Shown: positions 48,188 through 61,514, numbered from the stretch's first letter. The stretch is DNA of 64,000 nt from Nymphaea colorata (GCF_008831285.2 NC_045138.2:15471934-15535933), one strand, 5' to 3'. Notes: generated from the sequence alone by a model not told the origin. Numbers and translations: made by a program.

Positions 48188-49361
48188 AGATCGTGTGTGC
48201 TTTTGGTAGGTGGGGTTTTTGTTGGTCAGATTTTCAAAACTTCCTGCGTTCGCTTATTGACTGCAATGGACTTTAGATCTTCTTCCTGCTCTTTTAATAA
48301 GGAAAAGCAGTGTTTGTTTGGAAGTGTTTAAAGCTCTGACCAGTAGGTGCATTTTTTGTTAACATTCGGTATTAAACGCTTCGGCATCTTCTCTGCATTC
48401 ATTAAACAAACGATTAGACACTATCGGGATTAATGAATCCTATTTGATGCTCGGATGATTACATTAATGTGTTCAGCTTGAAGAAAGAAAAAAACCTTTG
48501 TGAGAGAAACAATGGGTTGCACTAAAATACTATGTGCTCAATCTCTCTCCCAAAGTATGTCTTGATTGACAGTTGAGAGAGAAAGATATGAAATAATGTA
48601 AACGACAGAAATTTGGCTATAATCTTTTGTCCAGGTCTCCAACTGTCAGTATGGATACATTCAATAGTTGAGATCATCCCTGACTAGTTTGTCACCTGCT
48701 TATTGCTCACTCTCTTTCTTTCTATCGTAACATCTCACTTACGATCATTTTTAGAACAGATATTGATCATGTGCGTGATGAGACGATGAAGCATGTAAAG
48801 AATAAACAAATGGCTTGCAGGAACGAGCAGTGCATGACTTGTTAGAAGTCAGAAAAGGGAGAATGGGAAGATGCCGACCCATTTGGATGAGCAGTCCGAA
48901 TTGCCAAGCGAGCAAGGTTGACGCTCACAATTATAATGAATTATTAACATCTCCTGCACTCTAAATTAATTTATTAATGTTATCATGGTTGCCCTGATGA
49001 CGATTTCTTGTTGACATATCAACATTTTCATTGCTTTTTTCTTCTCCTTCAATTTTTTTTTCCTCTAAAATTTCTACCCTGCATACTCTTAGTACAATTT
49101 AAAAACCTTCTTCCTTGCGTAGTCTAAACACGTTGTCTCGTCGGTCGGCATCTTATTCGAGGCCAAAAAAAAAACTTTTTTTAACACAAAAGAAGGCATG
49201 TTTCCTGGGAAATTAACGCACATTAAATTAGTCAAACACAGGTAGTCTACCATTAGAGAGAAGTAAGCAGATCACAATTAACACTCAATAGATGCATGGA
49301 AAGGAGATAGTAATCCATTGTCCATTATAAAGAGAGCAATTCTCTCTCTCACAACAATGTA

Positions 49362-49382
49362 TATATATATATATATATATAA
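49362..49382. repeat. (TA)n microsatellite
   Basis: About ten TA units. Confidence 0.9.
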
Positions 49383-50216
49383 TTGATAACAACAATGTAA
49401 GCGTGGGAATGCACGAGATTAATTGTTTTTTTCTCAATCCTTGTTCTTAACGTTTCAATGTCATTGGATTTGGAGGCTAAAAGCACCTTTTGGGGAGAAT
49501 TAGATTTAAAATCTTACTTTAAGCATCTAAGCCCTCAAATATTGACGACTTGAACTACATTGTCGGGGCGTATAACTATCAAGAACATTAGTTTAAACCA
49601 TCAAATGAGTGAAAACGTGGATTGCGAAATCTTAACCACGTATTACCCGTACGACGTCCCAACTAATTTGAATAAGAAAAGTCCTGAAATATGAAAGTTC
49701 ATGGGAATTATATCAAATACCAAAGTTATTAAGAATCACAGCAAAAGCCAAAAGTAATGTGATTTAGTATTATATATTCTCATACCTGGCATATTGAAAA
49801 TCATAAACATATTGATCACATGGCATCCATTTAATTGGCGTGGCTCTCGTATCATCACTCGAATTAGGGTTATTAAATAGCCGCATTTCAGTTTACTTCT
49901 GAAAAGGCTACAACTAGGACGTGATACAATTAGGCTAGTTAAGTATGCAGAATAAACATAAGCTATTCTGAAGCTTTCTCAACACTTGTACGTGATTCTT
50001 CAACTTAATGAACTTCGTATACAAGAGTTGAAGATTGCAAGAATGAGGCCTAAAAGATGACACCAGTGGTCACGTCTAAAAAAAGTTTATGATTCTTGAA
50101 AGAAACTCAGAAATAGCTCAGACTCTTTTATATATACGATCATAATACCTGTTCAAAATCTTAAAACTACCAAGCAGGCTAAATACACACGAATATTTAA
50201 ATAAGTTATTTACATG

Positions 50217-50235
50217 GAGAGAGAGAGAGAGAGAT
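50217..50235. repeat. (GA)n microsatellite
   Basis: About nine GA units. Confidence 0.9.
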
Positions 50236-50876
50236 AGACCACGAAAAAACAGGAAGAAACCCGGGGAAAGATTAAGCATGGCTTAGTATATTATATCATT
50301 ACCAGAGAGCCTTCTTTGCACTTATTCAACTTACTTGGCGTCAACATTAAACATCAAAGAAGTGAGCAAAATCTTAAAAACTAAGATGTTATGCTGTAAA
50401 TCGTTAATGAGTTTATCATTATCTCATATCGCTCCTGATATTTTGCTTGTTCACAGATTCAGAAATGTTAGAATAGATATTTCCCATGAGAGAGAGAGAG
50501 AGAGAGGTGTCAATCATCTGAAACAGGAAGCTGAATACAACCCAAAACATCAGTCTGCAGTATGAAAGAGCTAGAGAGAGAAAGAGAGGGAGGTTTAAAT
50601 ATTCGTCCAATAGGTCGGTGGCTGGATGTGCGTGTGGACCCAAAGTGCACACGACATCTGCGTCAATCTACAAGTACAAACTCTGCTCAATTTCCATATC
50701 TTATCTCCACGCTTCGTCATGGGCCGCCTCCACCTTCCCCATTTGGGAGATAGAGAGAGGAGAGAAACTGACTCAGGCTTATAAATACTGAGATTTGCTT
50801 TTTAGTTTTTACCCGCCTGCAATTGCCTGCCATTTGGTTCCCGCTTCACGCGCCCGATCATTCCTCCCCTCCTCCT

Positions 50877-50883
50877 TATAAAT
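50877..50883 (+). promoter_or_regulatory. TATA box of the B3 gene
   Basis: TATAAAT after a C/T-rich stretch, 93 bp upstream of the ATG. A second candidate, TTATAAATACT, is about 100 bp further upstream. Confidence 0.6.
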
Positions 50884-50975
50884 CTCTGCAACCCTGAGAC
50901 GAAGAAGAAGATGATGATGATGAAAGCAAGAGCAAGCAACAGCGTCTAGTGTGAAACAGCCTCGAAGACGATCAG

Positions 50976-51764
50976 ATGAATTCTCGCACACCCACAACAT
51001 CTCCATCGTCGTCATCGTCGTCGTCGTCATCTGGGGACGGTCAAATGCTCCACGCAAGGCTCTCGGATTCGGCCTCAAGATGCATCGGCCTCGTTTCCCA
51101 CCACCAAGGCCCGTGGCCTACCCAGATGCCCGCCGCCACCGTCGATTCCGTCATCAACTTCAGGCCGCACTCGTTCCAGTACTCCGTCCCCGACCCCGGC
51201 TGCCCCTCGTCTCAAGAAGCGTGCGGACCGAAGGACGAGTACATGTTCGAGAAACTGCTCACGCCCAGCGACGTCGGCAAGCTTAACCGGCTCGTCATCC
51301 CCAAGCAGCACGCCGAGCGGTGTTTTCCGGCCGACTCCTCCGTCGAGAAGAAAGGGCTGCTGCTGTCGTTCGAGGACTCCAACGGGCGGCCGTGGAGGTT
51401 CAGGTACTCGTACTGGACAAGCAGCCAGAGCTACGTGCTCACCAAGGGGTGGAGCCGGTTCGTTAAGGAGAATCGGCTGGAAGCAGGGGATGCCGTTCTG
51501 TTCCACCGCCGGCTCGTTAACGGCTCCGACTGGCACCTCTTAATCGGCTGCAAGCATCAGGCGCGGCACGGGTTGTCCGCCGGGCCGACTCTTCCCGCCG
51601 CTGAGCAATGCAGGCAGGGGCTCTATTGGCAGGCGCCGGCGTTCTACATTGCCGATCCGGGTCCTGAACCCAGTCCGGGCAACCAATCGGACTCCGGAGT
51701 CAAGCGGTTCAGGCTGTTCGGCGTGAACTTAGACTGCCCACCTGCGTGCAAGGATGGGTCATGA
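50976..51764 (+). CDS. B3-domain transcriptional repressor, NGATHA-like (RAV family)
   Basis: A single-exon frame of 262 codons. The N-terminus has a poly-Ser tract (11-19). The B3 DNA-binding domain covers about 90-193 with the RAV/NGA signature: [25 protein letters not shown] (90-114), [31 protein letters not shown] and GDAVLFHRR. The RLFGV repression motif lies at 246-250, followed by NLDC. There is no AP2 domain, so it is of the NGATHA / NGATHA-like group rather than RAV1. [11 protein letters not shown] and SYVLTKGW favour NGATHA-like over NGATHA. Family members bind CACCTG-type sites and repress genes controlling organ size and leaf or carpel development. It is GC-rich against an AT-rich background and has Cys116 where an aromatic residue is usual (HAERCFP). 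Confidence 0.88.
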   Translation: MNSRTPTTSPSSSSSSSSSGDGQMLHARLSDSASRCIGLVSHHQGPWPTQMPAATVDSVINFRPHSFQYSVPDPGCPSSQEACGPKDEYMFEKLLTPSDVGKLNRLVIPKQHAERCFPADSSVEKKGLLLSFEDSNGRPWRFRYSYWTSSQSYVLTKGWSRFVKENRLEAGDAVLFHRRLVNGSDWHLLIGCKHQARHGLSAGPTLPAAEQCRQGLYWQAPAFYIADPGPEPSPGNQSDSGVKRFRLFGVNLDCPPACKDGS

Positions 51765-54700
51765 GCCCAGTCGAGCCGATCCGGCCATAGAATATACTAG
51801 CTAGCCTCTTTGCTCTTGTGATTTCTTCTTCCTTTTTTGTTTTCAAATTGTTGGTTTTATTTGTTTAGTGTGGTTGTGATTTATGGCATTTGATTCAAGT
51901 TTGATTTAATAAAATGTGACTAATCATGGATCGTTATTTATATACTTCCACAAACTTGGACTGTGCCTCACAAACTTGGCTTACAAGTTGGACTTAAGAA
52001 CTTCAAGTTGAAGAAGAGGCAAAAGGTTTAACAACTTCGGTTCAATTGGGTGGAAGTATGCCTAATTCCAGCTTGCCTGTTAGAAAGGCTTGTCATAGAA
52101 GCATGAGTCCGCATATTCCAACTATCTCTTTCATATTTTATTCAAATAAGTTCTTCCTTCTTTTAGGTGAGCAGAGTTTTCTACCGCCCAACACAATGCC
52201 AAAACTCTACACAATCTCTCATCCTTATATGGTACATGGTTTAATTTCAGTGCATAGGGTTGTCACCCCTCGCGATGCTTTATCTTAATGACCCCTAAGG
52301 TCTTCCTTCTTTATGATAGTTGAATCAACAATAAAGATAAGGCGAATTGTTCCTTTTTTTTTTTTTTTTTTGGTTCCCAAATTTTGGCAGGAAGAGCTAC
52401 ATCTACATGTTAGTTAGGGAGTTGGGATTTAATAGACTTTTCAAGTGAAATAATAAAAGTTTGATATTTGTAGGGAGTTGCACTTATACTATATATGAAT
52501 CCAATTGTTACATTGAGTTAGATATTATTGATGGTATTTAGGTCACCCCAAGGTAAGGTCATCCATGCTTTAATAGTGTCTGGAAAACTGTTTTGACGTT
52601 AATTTAGGCTCTGATTCTTCTGGTTTTGCAAATAGAAATTCCGTCTTTTTACACCATTTAGTGCACATTGGTATTCGTCTTGGAAAAGTGTGAACCTTAC
52701 CATAGTTAATACATGATCATGCTCACATTGCTGCAATAAAGGTCACATTGTCCCCTTGTTTCTTAAGTTCATACCTTTTTAAGCCTAGCCCCAAAGGCAA
52801 AGAGAAGAGTTTCTACTCTTTTAAGCATTACTACATTCCTTCTGTTGTTGCATCTACATTGTCCAAAGAAAGATTGGTTTCAAGTAAACTTCGTGCATGT
52901 GGTCTTGAAGCTCATACAATGAACTCAAATTCTACTACAAAGATATTCATATTCATGTTTTCTTTTTCCCTCATTTTCTAACACAATCGATTCAAATTCA
53001 AACTATGAGACTCAGTTGCACTCTCATACCTGCTTAGATTTGCATGGGAGTTTGGAACTTGCGTGGTTTCTCTTCCAGCCAAAGCCCAAACCGCGTGGGG
53101 TTGAAACAGAAGATGAGACAAAGAGAAAAACTTTAGAATCTATATCAAAAGTTTGCTATCTTTATGCCCTGCCGATTCATATTTTTATGTGTTAAAATGA
53201 GCGGTGCGAGCTTTTCTACCTTATAATATCTAATCTATACAAAAGTAAAGCACATTTTCTTACTCCAATTCATAAAAAAGTTGGTAATCTTAACTAAGAG
53301 TGACCCTCATTGAATTGGTATTAGATGTTTGGGTTGTCCATGATGAGTCTTGGAGAAACACTGATTTAGACAACCGAAGACATACATACTTACGCACATT
53401 GAAGAAAGAGATCACAAATCTGTGAATGAATGAGTATATGTATCCAATTGCCAATCATATTTGAAACCCATTTAGTTAGATCCAGCAAAGAAGTTCAAGT
53501 CCTTATTCAATCAGATTTGGATGCATTACGCATGTTCCATACCCGTCAATGGATCCTAATCTGACATCTAACGACTAGTCGGGTTCTAGAATCAGTATGT
53601 AGTTAATGAATTAATCTCTATCCAAATGCGCTATATCCAACCGAGTTCAATAAATGAAGATCCGACCCGACTACATATAAATGTCTGATTTTATACCAGT
53701 AAAACCAGAATTCAGGTTCAAAAAAATGGAGTGCGTACTCGAAACCAAACTGTTTACATCCCTACAAATTAATGAAGAATGCAATTTTTGAGGTTCATGG
53801 TGAATCAGCTTGTGGCGATGAGTCGCTCGATGAATGAGAACTCGATCTCTTCTTAATCAGCCAAAAGAAAGAAAAGAAGAAACATATATATATATATATA
53901 ACTGTGCCATGAAAGTTTTAACATTTGGTATATGATCTGTATTGGTCCAAGCTTGCCTAGCTGATGCCAATTGCCAACAAAATGAATGTAGATTTCATCT
54001 GAATCTTCTATGCCAAATTCATTTAATCTGTTCTAATTGTTTGGATTTGATTAAGATCAATATGCATGGTTTGGATCTCGTGTTCTAGTACTTTTCATTG
54101 TCTTTTGCTTAGATCTATACGGAAGCTTCAATTTGTCGTCAGTTTTGTCCGATCGGAGCTCATTCGGAAAAAGCGAAAGGCAATGGATTTGAGGACGAGC
54201 ATTTTGCTATTCGAGGATTAATAGCAGATGAGATTGGGCCTAGCTAGCGTATCCATTTCTACGCAGAGTTTATCGTCTTAAATTTTTTAGTTCTTTTAGG
54301 CTCACAAAATTTTCATGTTTTCGTTTATTCTCTTGATTAAAAAAATTCTAAGCAGTGTTGTAAAATTCTGTTTGTGGACCGAATAGGATACTGGGATGGT
54401 CAACTCAGCGATTCAATTGAATTGCTTGTGAATCAGATGAAAATAATTGCAAAAAAAATGAAAATTTTATAAAAATAATTAAAAAAACTTAAATTTTTTT
54501 TAATTTACAAATTGGCATATGGCAATCTTGAATTTGCCACTGAAGTGAATCAGTTTGCCACGATCAATTCAATTTGAGCAATTCCGATAATTCTAATTTT
54601 AAGGTGAATAGCCATATTGTAAACAAAGATCGGTTTTTACCACTACGTGAAAAAAAAAAAAGGCGAAGCTGGTTGTACACCTCTATGCGCTATAAGTTGT

Positions 54701-56837
54701 TCACGTGGATGTGAAATGACCAAAATGCCCCCATTAAAATAAAAAAGAAATTTTTTAAAATAGTAAAAAAATATTATGAAAAAGTCTAAAATGCTCATTA
54801 GATTATACAAAATCAAACAAAAATACTCTCACCCTCCTTTGGTGCATACTTGTCGCATGCACAGACTTGTGTGCACAAACTCAGTCCCATGAAAAAGAGG
54901 ATTTGAGATCCTCAATTGATGGCTAAACCCTCAGATTTAAGGTCAAATGGGTTGGATCTACGAGCTTGAAATTCCCAATGATCTCAAATCACCTCGGATT
55001 TCAGATCCGAGACTATCAAATGCCCCCTATTGATTCTAATTCAATTCTATAACTTCGATTTGATTCTATTTTTTTCATACACTAGTCAAAACGTTTAGGC
55101 TTTGATGGATTTATCATGGTCGAGTCGTTGACGTACATGCAGATCAGATTGCAGGGATCTGAATTCCAAACCTCTATAAGAGCACTATGATACATCAATT
55201 TGGGTGATCTGAATTTGCTTCAAGTAGAACCGACTATGGGTTTATAGAGCATAACCAAACATATGGTTGCAAATATAGGAGATGATGAGAATCCCTTTCT
55301 ATTTGAGAATACAAATTTGATAAGCAGGAACCAACTACTTAAGCTGATACAGAGGTTTTGCATCTATTAACACAACTTTTCTTGAGCTTCTACTTAATAT
55401 TATCAGAATCGACTGAATGGGCCGTTCCAAAACCAAATTGGCGGTAAACCAATTTGGAAGATTGTATGTTCTTGAGCAAAGAAAAATGGAAGCTGAACTC
55501 AAGAGGAATTCTAGAAAATAGTGAATAAGATTTGGAGGCATGGAGGAGAAAAAAGGTTCCGAACTCAGCTGCTAGAAAGTAGAAATCATCCGGATCCAAA
55601 TGCGATTCCATTTCGATCTTAGCAATTTTCTGTGCGATTATCGATCCACCAGTCCACCTTGCGTCGAGGAATTTGCTTGCCCTCAACGAGAAGATAGAAA
55701 ACAACAAGGGCCTGTATCCGATCGATCGGATCCAAGCTCGAACTAAGAAAATGTTATTCCGAATCTGAATCCAAATCTGACCTCGGAATGGAATTGATGG
55801 ATGTTCAAGCAGCATTGGAATCTCATTACGAGGCTTATGGATTCAGATATTTGAATCTTGATATTTTGGTACTTTATCTGGATCCAATCCATGCATCGGA
55901 ATCTCAACTTTGATTCATGACTAGCACTTCAAATATTCTGCCATGGATCCAAAATAGTAGGGATCAAGATAAACCAAAAGGAATTTCGGTAGAACTCATG
56001 TCTCGTTTCGTCTTTATCTTTTGATAGGCGTTCCGTTCCGTGGTTGGTGGGTCTTAAACCAGAGGAAGAGGCCCCTAACACGCTACAGTGTATTATGGGC
56101 CAAAATGACACAAACGCCCTTCGTGTACCACCAAAAGGCAGACCTTCTTTTAAAAGGACAAAAGTGTAATTTGGAAGCAAGAGACAAAGAACACCCCTTT
56201 GAAGAAACGGTAGAACGATTTTACGGCTGGCTGGTCCATGACAGTCACATGGCAACGTTTAATTATTTTTAATCTAATTTTAAAAATTATTCTTAATTGT
56301 TTTGATCTGTTTTTCAAAGATATTTTATAATATTTTTAGCTAAAGTTCACCAATTTTTACGTCTCCATTTACTTCAAGTAAAATCAGGGGATATTTGGTG
56401 AAAAGAAAATACTTTGGGGTTATTTTTTGGGATGGAAAGCATGGACTTTTATTGAAAGCGCCTTCGCCTCACCTTGATTTCACAGTATGCAAACAACCAG
56501 TGAAATTTCACAGTGGCAGTGCGGGGGCACATGGAGTCTCGTGTGGGCAATTGCCCACACAAATGCATTGAAGTGTTTGCGTCTTAGCAGTTATAATCTA
56601 AACCATTATAGTGAGTGCCCTTGTGGGGAGAAATTTCTGGCTAATTCGAAAGCAAAAGTATCGATGGCCTTTGTACCATTTCATCTTGTTCATTCTTAAC
56701 TTGGAGATTGTGAGTGGTTCAATTGTCGTAAAACATATACATAACACACGAATTACATACGAAAGAAAGAAAGAGAGAGGAAAAAGGAGATAAATAAAAT
56801 GAATGAGAAAGAAGGCCTGATCCACCTGTCTAAGCAA
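51765..56837. other. Intergenic region downstream of the B3 gene
   Basis: No gene is supported. Around 53.4-53.8 and 54.3-54.6 kb there is degenerate sequence of the type common in dispersed plant repeats, which I cannot classify. The longest frame (minus strand, 55390-55815) shows no domain. Confidence 0.45.
51908..51913 (+). terminator. Likely polyadenylation signal of the B3 gene
   Basis: AATAAA, 144 bp after the stop codon, in a T-rich 3' flank. Confidence 0.5.
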
Positions 56838-57040
56838 TACCGGCTATGGAGATCGATTGGTTTCACCTCTTGTTTGGTTCCACGTTTGTAGAAGGGAGGC
56901 ACACAACGTCGATGAACAAGTGGTACACGTTTCCCTTGCGTTCAGCCAAACTACAAGGAAGATCATTTCGGGAACGGTGCATTCACGTCCTGGCACGGCT
57001 CACGAAGTAAGTGCCGGATCAGAGTGCACAGGCCTCCATG

Positions 57041-57085
57041 CGTGACACATGATCCTTCTGACCCATTTTCAGAGATACGTGTCAC
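57041..57085. repeat. Hairpin, copy 1
   Basis: The outer arms TGACACAT and GTGTCA pair around an imperfect inner stem. It is the most diverged of three related hairpins. Confidence 0.6.
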
Positions 57086-57321
57086 ACATGAGGTAAGGTC
57101 TGAAAGAAAATAATTCACATCTAGGCAATATCGGCTATGGAGATTGATTGGTTCTACCTCTTGTTTGATTCCACGTTTGTTTTGCATCTTTTGAAACAAT
57201 GTGCGTTCGTCCCTTGCGTTCTGCCAAATTGGAAGGAAGATCGTTCTGAGAATGCTGCATTTATGCACTTGGCACACCCACCAGAATTATGTATACTGGG
57301 GTGCACTGTGTACAGCCTCGG

Positions 57322-57372
57322 TGCATGACACATGCTCCTCCTGACCTACTTTCAGGAGATATGTGTCATGCA
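57322..57372. repeat. Hairpin, copy 2 (12-bp perfect outer stem)
   Basis: TGCATGACACAT (57322-57333) pairs exactly with ATGTGTCATGCA (57361-57372). Inside, CTCCTGA and TCAGGAG form a second stem. Confidence 0.9.
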
Positions 57373-57437
57373 TGGGAGTCAAGTCTGTCATACTCGCCAG
57401 AATTATGTATATTATAGTGCACTGTGTTCGGCCTCGT

Positions 57438-57488
57438 TGCATGACACATGCTCCTCCTAACCTACTTTCAGAAGATATGTGTCATGCA
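57438..57488. repeat. Hairpin, copy 3 (12-bp perfect outer stem)
   Basis: The same outer arms as copy 2 (57438-57449 and 57477-57488). The inner stem carries base changes (CCTAA and TCAGAAG). Confidence 0.9.
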
Positions 57489-59270
57489 TGGGGTCACGTC
57501 CGTGCATATAACCAGCTTCGGTTGAAGCAACCCGTGAGCTTGTTGGTGAGACATGCATCAAACATAAACTCTATGTTGCATGCATCAACCCATTGCACCA
57601 ATTGAAGGGTATTTTTGACATTTAAAAGTAAATATTTACTTTTTTTTTTATTTTTCATCTTTGCCTGGATCCTCCTTTGACAGACCAAGGGCATTTTTGT
57701 CACTTCATACCTTTCGATACCGAATAAATACCCAACCCGAACCCATATGACATGGTTGAATAGAACCGGTCAACCATTGCACCCCTTGAACTGGAGCTGC
57801 ATCAGATTGTTTCATTTCATCATACTCGGTGCAATTTGTATCCTTCTTATCAAGAACTAGGAGGAGGACCCATACTGGATCCATCACTAAGAACAAACTG
57901 GAGATCATTAGATCTAGGACAGTTAATTACATATGTTGGATTTCAAGCAGTGGCGTAGTCACATGGTTATGTGCCCTAAAGAAATTATAGGTATTGAATG
58001 AGTGCCCCCACCAAAAAAAAATTCTGACTCCGCTAGTGATTTCAAGTCAGAATGGAATCCAGAACCACAGAAAGTGACAAAATGCCCATATCAAGTACTA
58101 AATACCACATTGGCTGGTGTATCTGTTGTTTATATGATAAGTCAAGGTCAAATTTTGGTTGCTGCCAACCCTCGGAGTAGGCCAAGGGTTTAAGGGCCGG
58201 AAGCGAGAGCCAGCGACAAAGTCTCTCAACGTGAATGTGCGGTTTCCCTAGGTCATAAGCTAGCTACTACCTAAAAAGGAAAGGAAAGGATAAGATAAAT
58301 CATTTTGTAAGATAATAATACAGTGAATCGGGCCCTTTTTTTTCTTTCTTTCGAGACTAGGAAACAAGTAAAGCAGTTTTAAGGAATTTAAAATATATGT
58401 GTGTGTATGTGTGTGTGTGCCTGCGTGAATAACCAACTATTTGAAAGTAACATGTAAAAATAAAGGCATTTTGTAGGGCTGGTCCAAGCAATTACCTACA
58501 CCAAACCAGGTGGGGCTCCGCCACTGCGACCCGCCGACGTATCAAAATGCGAGTCGTCTCTAATTTTAAAAGTCGGACCACGGCGGCCAGGCCGACCCCT
58601 GTGGCCCAGCTCTTATTCAGGCAAACCAATTTCAGTGAGCCAATTGGGCCAGTTAATTAGCTGAAATTGGTCTTTAGTGGGTTGGTTTGGTTCCCACTTG
58701 TTTCGTCAAAATGAGGTCACGTAAAGCTTTGGATATGGATGGATTACTGTTAAAAGCGAAGTCGTTCAAATCTTTTCCTCCTTTAAGTGAGAAACAACAC
58801 TGTTCAATCCCTTCTGAAATACTTTTTTCTGCTAGAGACGACCAATCATAAGAGGCTTCTTGCTCACTCGTATTTCTTTGTGCTTGGTCTGTTGAAATTT
58901 TGTCCAAGATTGAACGGATCAACCCTTTATGGCCATACTTTTTCCGCTAGAGACGAGGCATAAGAGGCCTCCTTGCTCTTGGAATATGCTTCTTCTGGCC
59001 TCACCAAACTCAGTTGACAAGAATCCCAAGCGTTGAAAAGATGTTCAATCCTAATAGCTACATCTCAGCAATGTGTTTATCTGATAAAATATAGATATTT
59101 GAAAAGATTTGACCTGACAACTGATGTAAGAGAAATGGAGGGAGGAAGGCTGGAGTTGAAAAGCCAAGTGTTGAATTTCAAAGATTCTCTTCTGATTTAC
59201 TCACATAGATCCAACGTCTTTCAACAGTTCCACCCATTGTTGAGTCCCACATCATTCATTTCTATTTGGT

Positions 59271-59295
59271 TATATATATATATATATATATATAT
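59271..59295. repeat. (TA)n microsatellite
   Basis: About 12 TA units. Confidence 0.9.
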
Positions 59296-59709
59296 TGTCG
59301 TATTTCCATACCCCTATTTTCTAAAGATATTGTATGCATACTTGTATCTTGGTATCCATATCCATGTGACTGCTGTTGAATTCTTGTACCTGGCTTTTCC
59401 TTATCTGCATCTGGGTCTTTTTGGTGGTTGGAATTTCAGCAGTCCACAAGGAAACAGATCTGATTCCTCACTGTAATGGCTTCCAACTTTTGAAAGTAAA
59501 AAGAAGATACGGCAACTTCATCTCTCTCTAACTGTACCACGAACAGCATAATTTTGCAGCCAGATTTGCTCAAAGCGGTTGAAGAGGGAGAGAAAAGTTG
59601 ATGGCTCTCTTAATATCAAACTCAACATTTTTCTATACCATCTAAGATTTAAACTAAAAACATGGTTATAACATGTTAACCTAACCGATTAAGCTACCCA
59701 TCACACGGT

Positions 59710-59739
59710 AGAGAGAGAGAGAGAGAGATAGAGAGAGAA
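59710..59739. repeat. (GA)n microsatellite
   Basis: A GA run with one ATA interruption. Confidence 0.9.
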
Positions 59740-61052
59740 CGATAGGCTTTTGCAGGTGAAGTTTATAGGATAAACACAGCAAACATAATGTTGACTGCTC
59801 TCTCCCTGTTCATACTTAACAATTAAGCCTCTTTCTAACACGCAACCAAGTTGGTAATTAATTCAAATAACAAAAGCAACGGGTCCCCATACGCGGATCC
59901 TCATGGAGGACCCCGTTGATAATGCCAATAAACAATCATATAATAATTCTTTCTGCTTCATTCATAAAGATCTTCAACCATATCCCATCGCACTAACTCA
60001 ATTGCGTATCACTAAGCGTGTTCTTACAGCCTCCTGCGATTTCTTCCTTAGTGATAAGTTAACTCGAACCCACATCTTCAAAAAGGTACTTAATTTCCCT
60101 ATGTCAAACGCACTAATGTCTGCATTTATCATTGTGTTTATTCTTGTCGATCAGTTCGGCATGATCAGATGAATTGCTTCAAACTCCTAATTTTTAATGT
60201 TATCATGCTCGTCAATGTCGGCTTCTCAAAATGAAATACTATTATCAGGAAATTAAGAACATGCCAATGCGACAGTTCCAACAGTTTTAACCATCCCATC
60301 AAATAGGTCCAGGATTAATTAGTGGGTTGCAGCATGATTAAGAATGGAGGGTAAATATTGCCTGAGATATTATAGCTGTCGGTGAAAGAACGAACATAAC
60401 ACGGCAAAGATGCGAGACAACTAGGCACGCGCATACTTACGTGCCTTAGCTTAGGTTACATCAACAAAAAGACTGCAGATGTTTGAGATATGTGACAGAT
60501 AAATGCATTAAAAGTTGGTGTGAAACATAATCTAATACAATTAGCAATAGTAAAACACAACCCATTTACGTCCTGCTTCAAATATAAGTGAAGATGTAGA
60601 AACCCACTAAAGAAAAAAGAAATTAAAACAAATGTGGTGATGATCTGATCTCAACCCAATATCTCTTTGCTAATTAGACTGATCAAGGTTCGGCGTGGAG
60701 CACTCTAGGACATAAAAAAGACTGCAGCTATCGCTCACAACATGATAGAGTCAGTATCAAATTTTTGTAATATGAATGTGCAGTTCTTAGGGAAATTGGG
60801 ACGTGAAGAACATTAAATCACTGTTCTTTTATAAGATAAGTAAGCGGGGCTAATAGCAATCAGCTGCAAATAAGGGATGGGAGTTTGAAGTTGCTTAATG
60901 TATGTGATCATGATTGATTTCACTTAAAAGTAGTGGTTTTTTTCATCTGAGAGTTGGAAAAACGACACCGAACCAAGAGACTTTGTCACTCGCCCCATGG
61001 CATAAAACCCGGAGGCCAGCTAGTGTGTCCCTCTCCCCGAGTGTCTATGTAC

Positions 61053-61139
61053 CCAAAAAAAAAAAGTACTGGAATGTAAAAACCAATGGATTTTGACAAA
61101 AAAAAAATACTGGAATGTAAAATCCAATAGATTTTGAAA
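61053..61139. repeat. Imperfect tandem duplication of about 43 bp
   Basis: Poly-A followed by TACTGGAATGTAAAA, CCAAT, GATTTTGA occurs twice in succession with small changes. Confidence 0.85.
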
Positions 61140-61407
61140 TAACAGATCAGCTTCATTAGCATCTGACTTTTTCCCTTTTAGGTAGAAGATCTCAAAGTTG
61201 GCCAAACCCATGGATACTTAGGTTCTACAAAAAGATGCATTCTACGTGTCGAACTCTTCTTTCAACTTGAAATTGTGCTGGCACTACCTGGAAAGTTTGT
61301 CTAATAGACTTTGTCATACATCCCCTCTTATCAATACTTTATTTCTTGGTTGGGATCCGCCCAACCCCATTTTTTCTATTAAAGAAATAACCTTATGTGT
61401 GTGTGTG

Positions 61408-61514
61408 TGATGGATAGTTGAGAGAAAAACAATGAGAAAAATGTGCACATTAATATTAGATGACAAAAATGTTCATCACCTTTTTCTTCTTATTTTTCTC
61501 TTAACTATCCATCA
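61408..61514. repeat. Isolated foldback of about 107 nt (MITE or small-RNA-like hairpin)
   Basis: The left arm starts TGATGGATAGTTGAGAGAAA and the reverse complement of the right arm starts TGATGGATAGTTAAGAGAAA. Pairing continues for about 36 bp with about five mismatches or wobbles, leaving a loop of roughly 30 nt. No target-site duplication is obvious because the left side is a (GT)n run. Confidence 0.75.

Larger units (their letters stand above)
42630..50876. other. Long intergenic region
   Basis: No gene is supported. The frames of 60-130 codons have no domain and no flanking gene structure. Microsatellites are frequent, and the last 400 bp are GA-rich promoter-side sequence of the B3 gene. 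Confidence 0.5.
56838..57490. repeat. Tandem repeat array of about 290-bp units (two near-full, one partial)
   Basis: Unit 1 (about 56838-57120) and unit 2 (about 57127-57375) both run from an AATACCGGCTATGGAGAT-type start, through CACCTCTTGTTTG and CCACGTTTGT, to a hairpin. A third, shorter unit (about 57376-57490) repeats only the last 110 bp (CGCCAGAATTATGTATA ... hairpin). No coding capacity is recognised. Confidence 0.85.
57491..61407. other. Intergenic region
   Basis: No supported gene. A decayed repeat near 58.83-58.98 kb shows the phrase GCTAGAGACGA ... CATAAGAGGC twice, about 110 bp apart. Confidence 0.45.

Noticed and set aside
55390-55815. 141-codon minus-strand frame
   Set aside because: No domain, and the region otherwise looks like intergenic repeat DNA.
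59640-59715. tRNA-like A-box sequence (minus strand, GGGTAGCTTAATCGGTTAGG)
   Set aside because: The B-box position is poor and no cloverleaf closes. At best it is an old SINE scrap, too weak to annotate.
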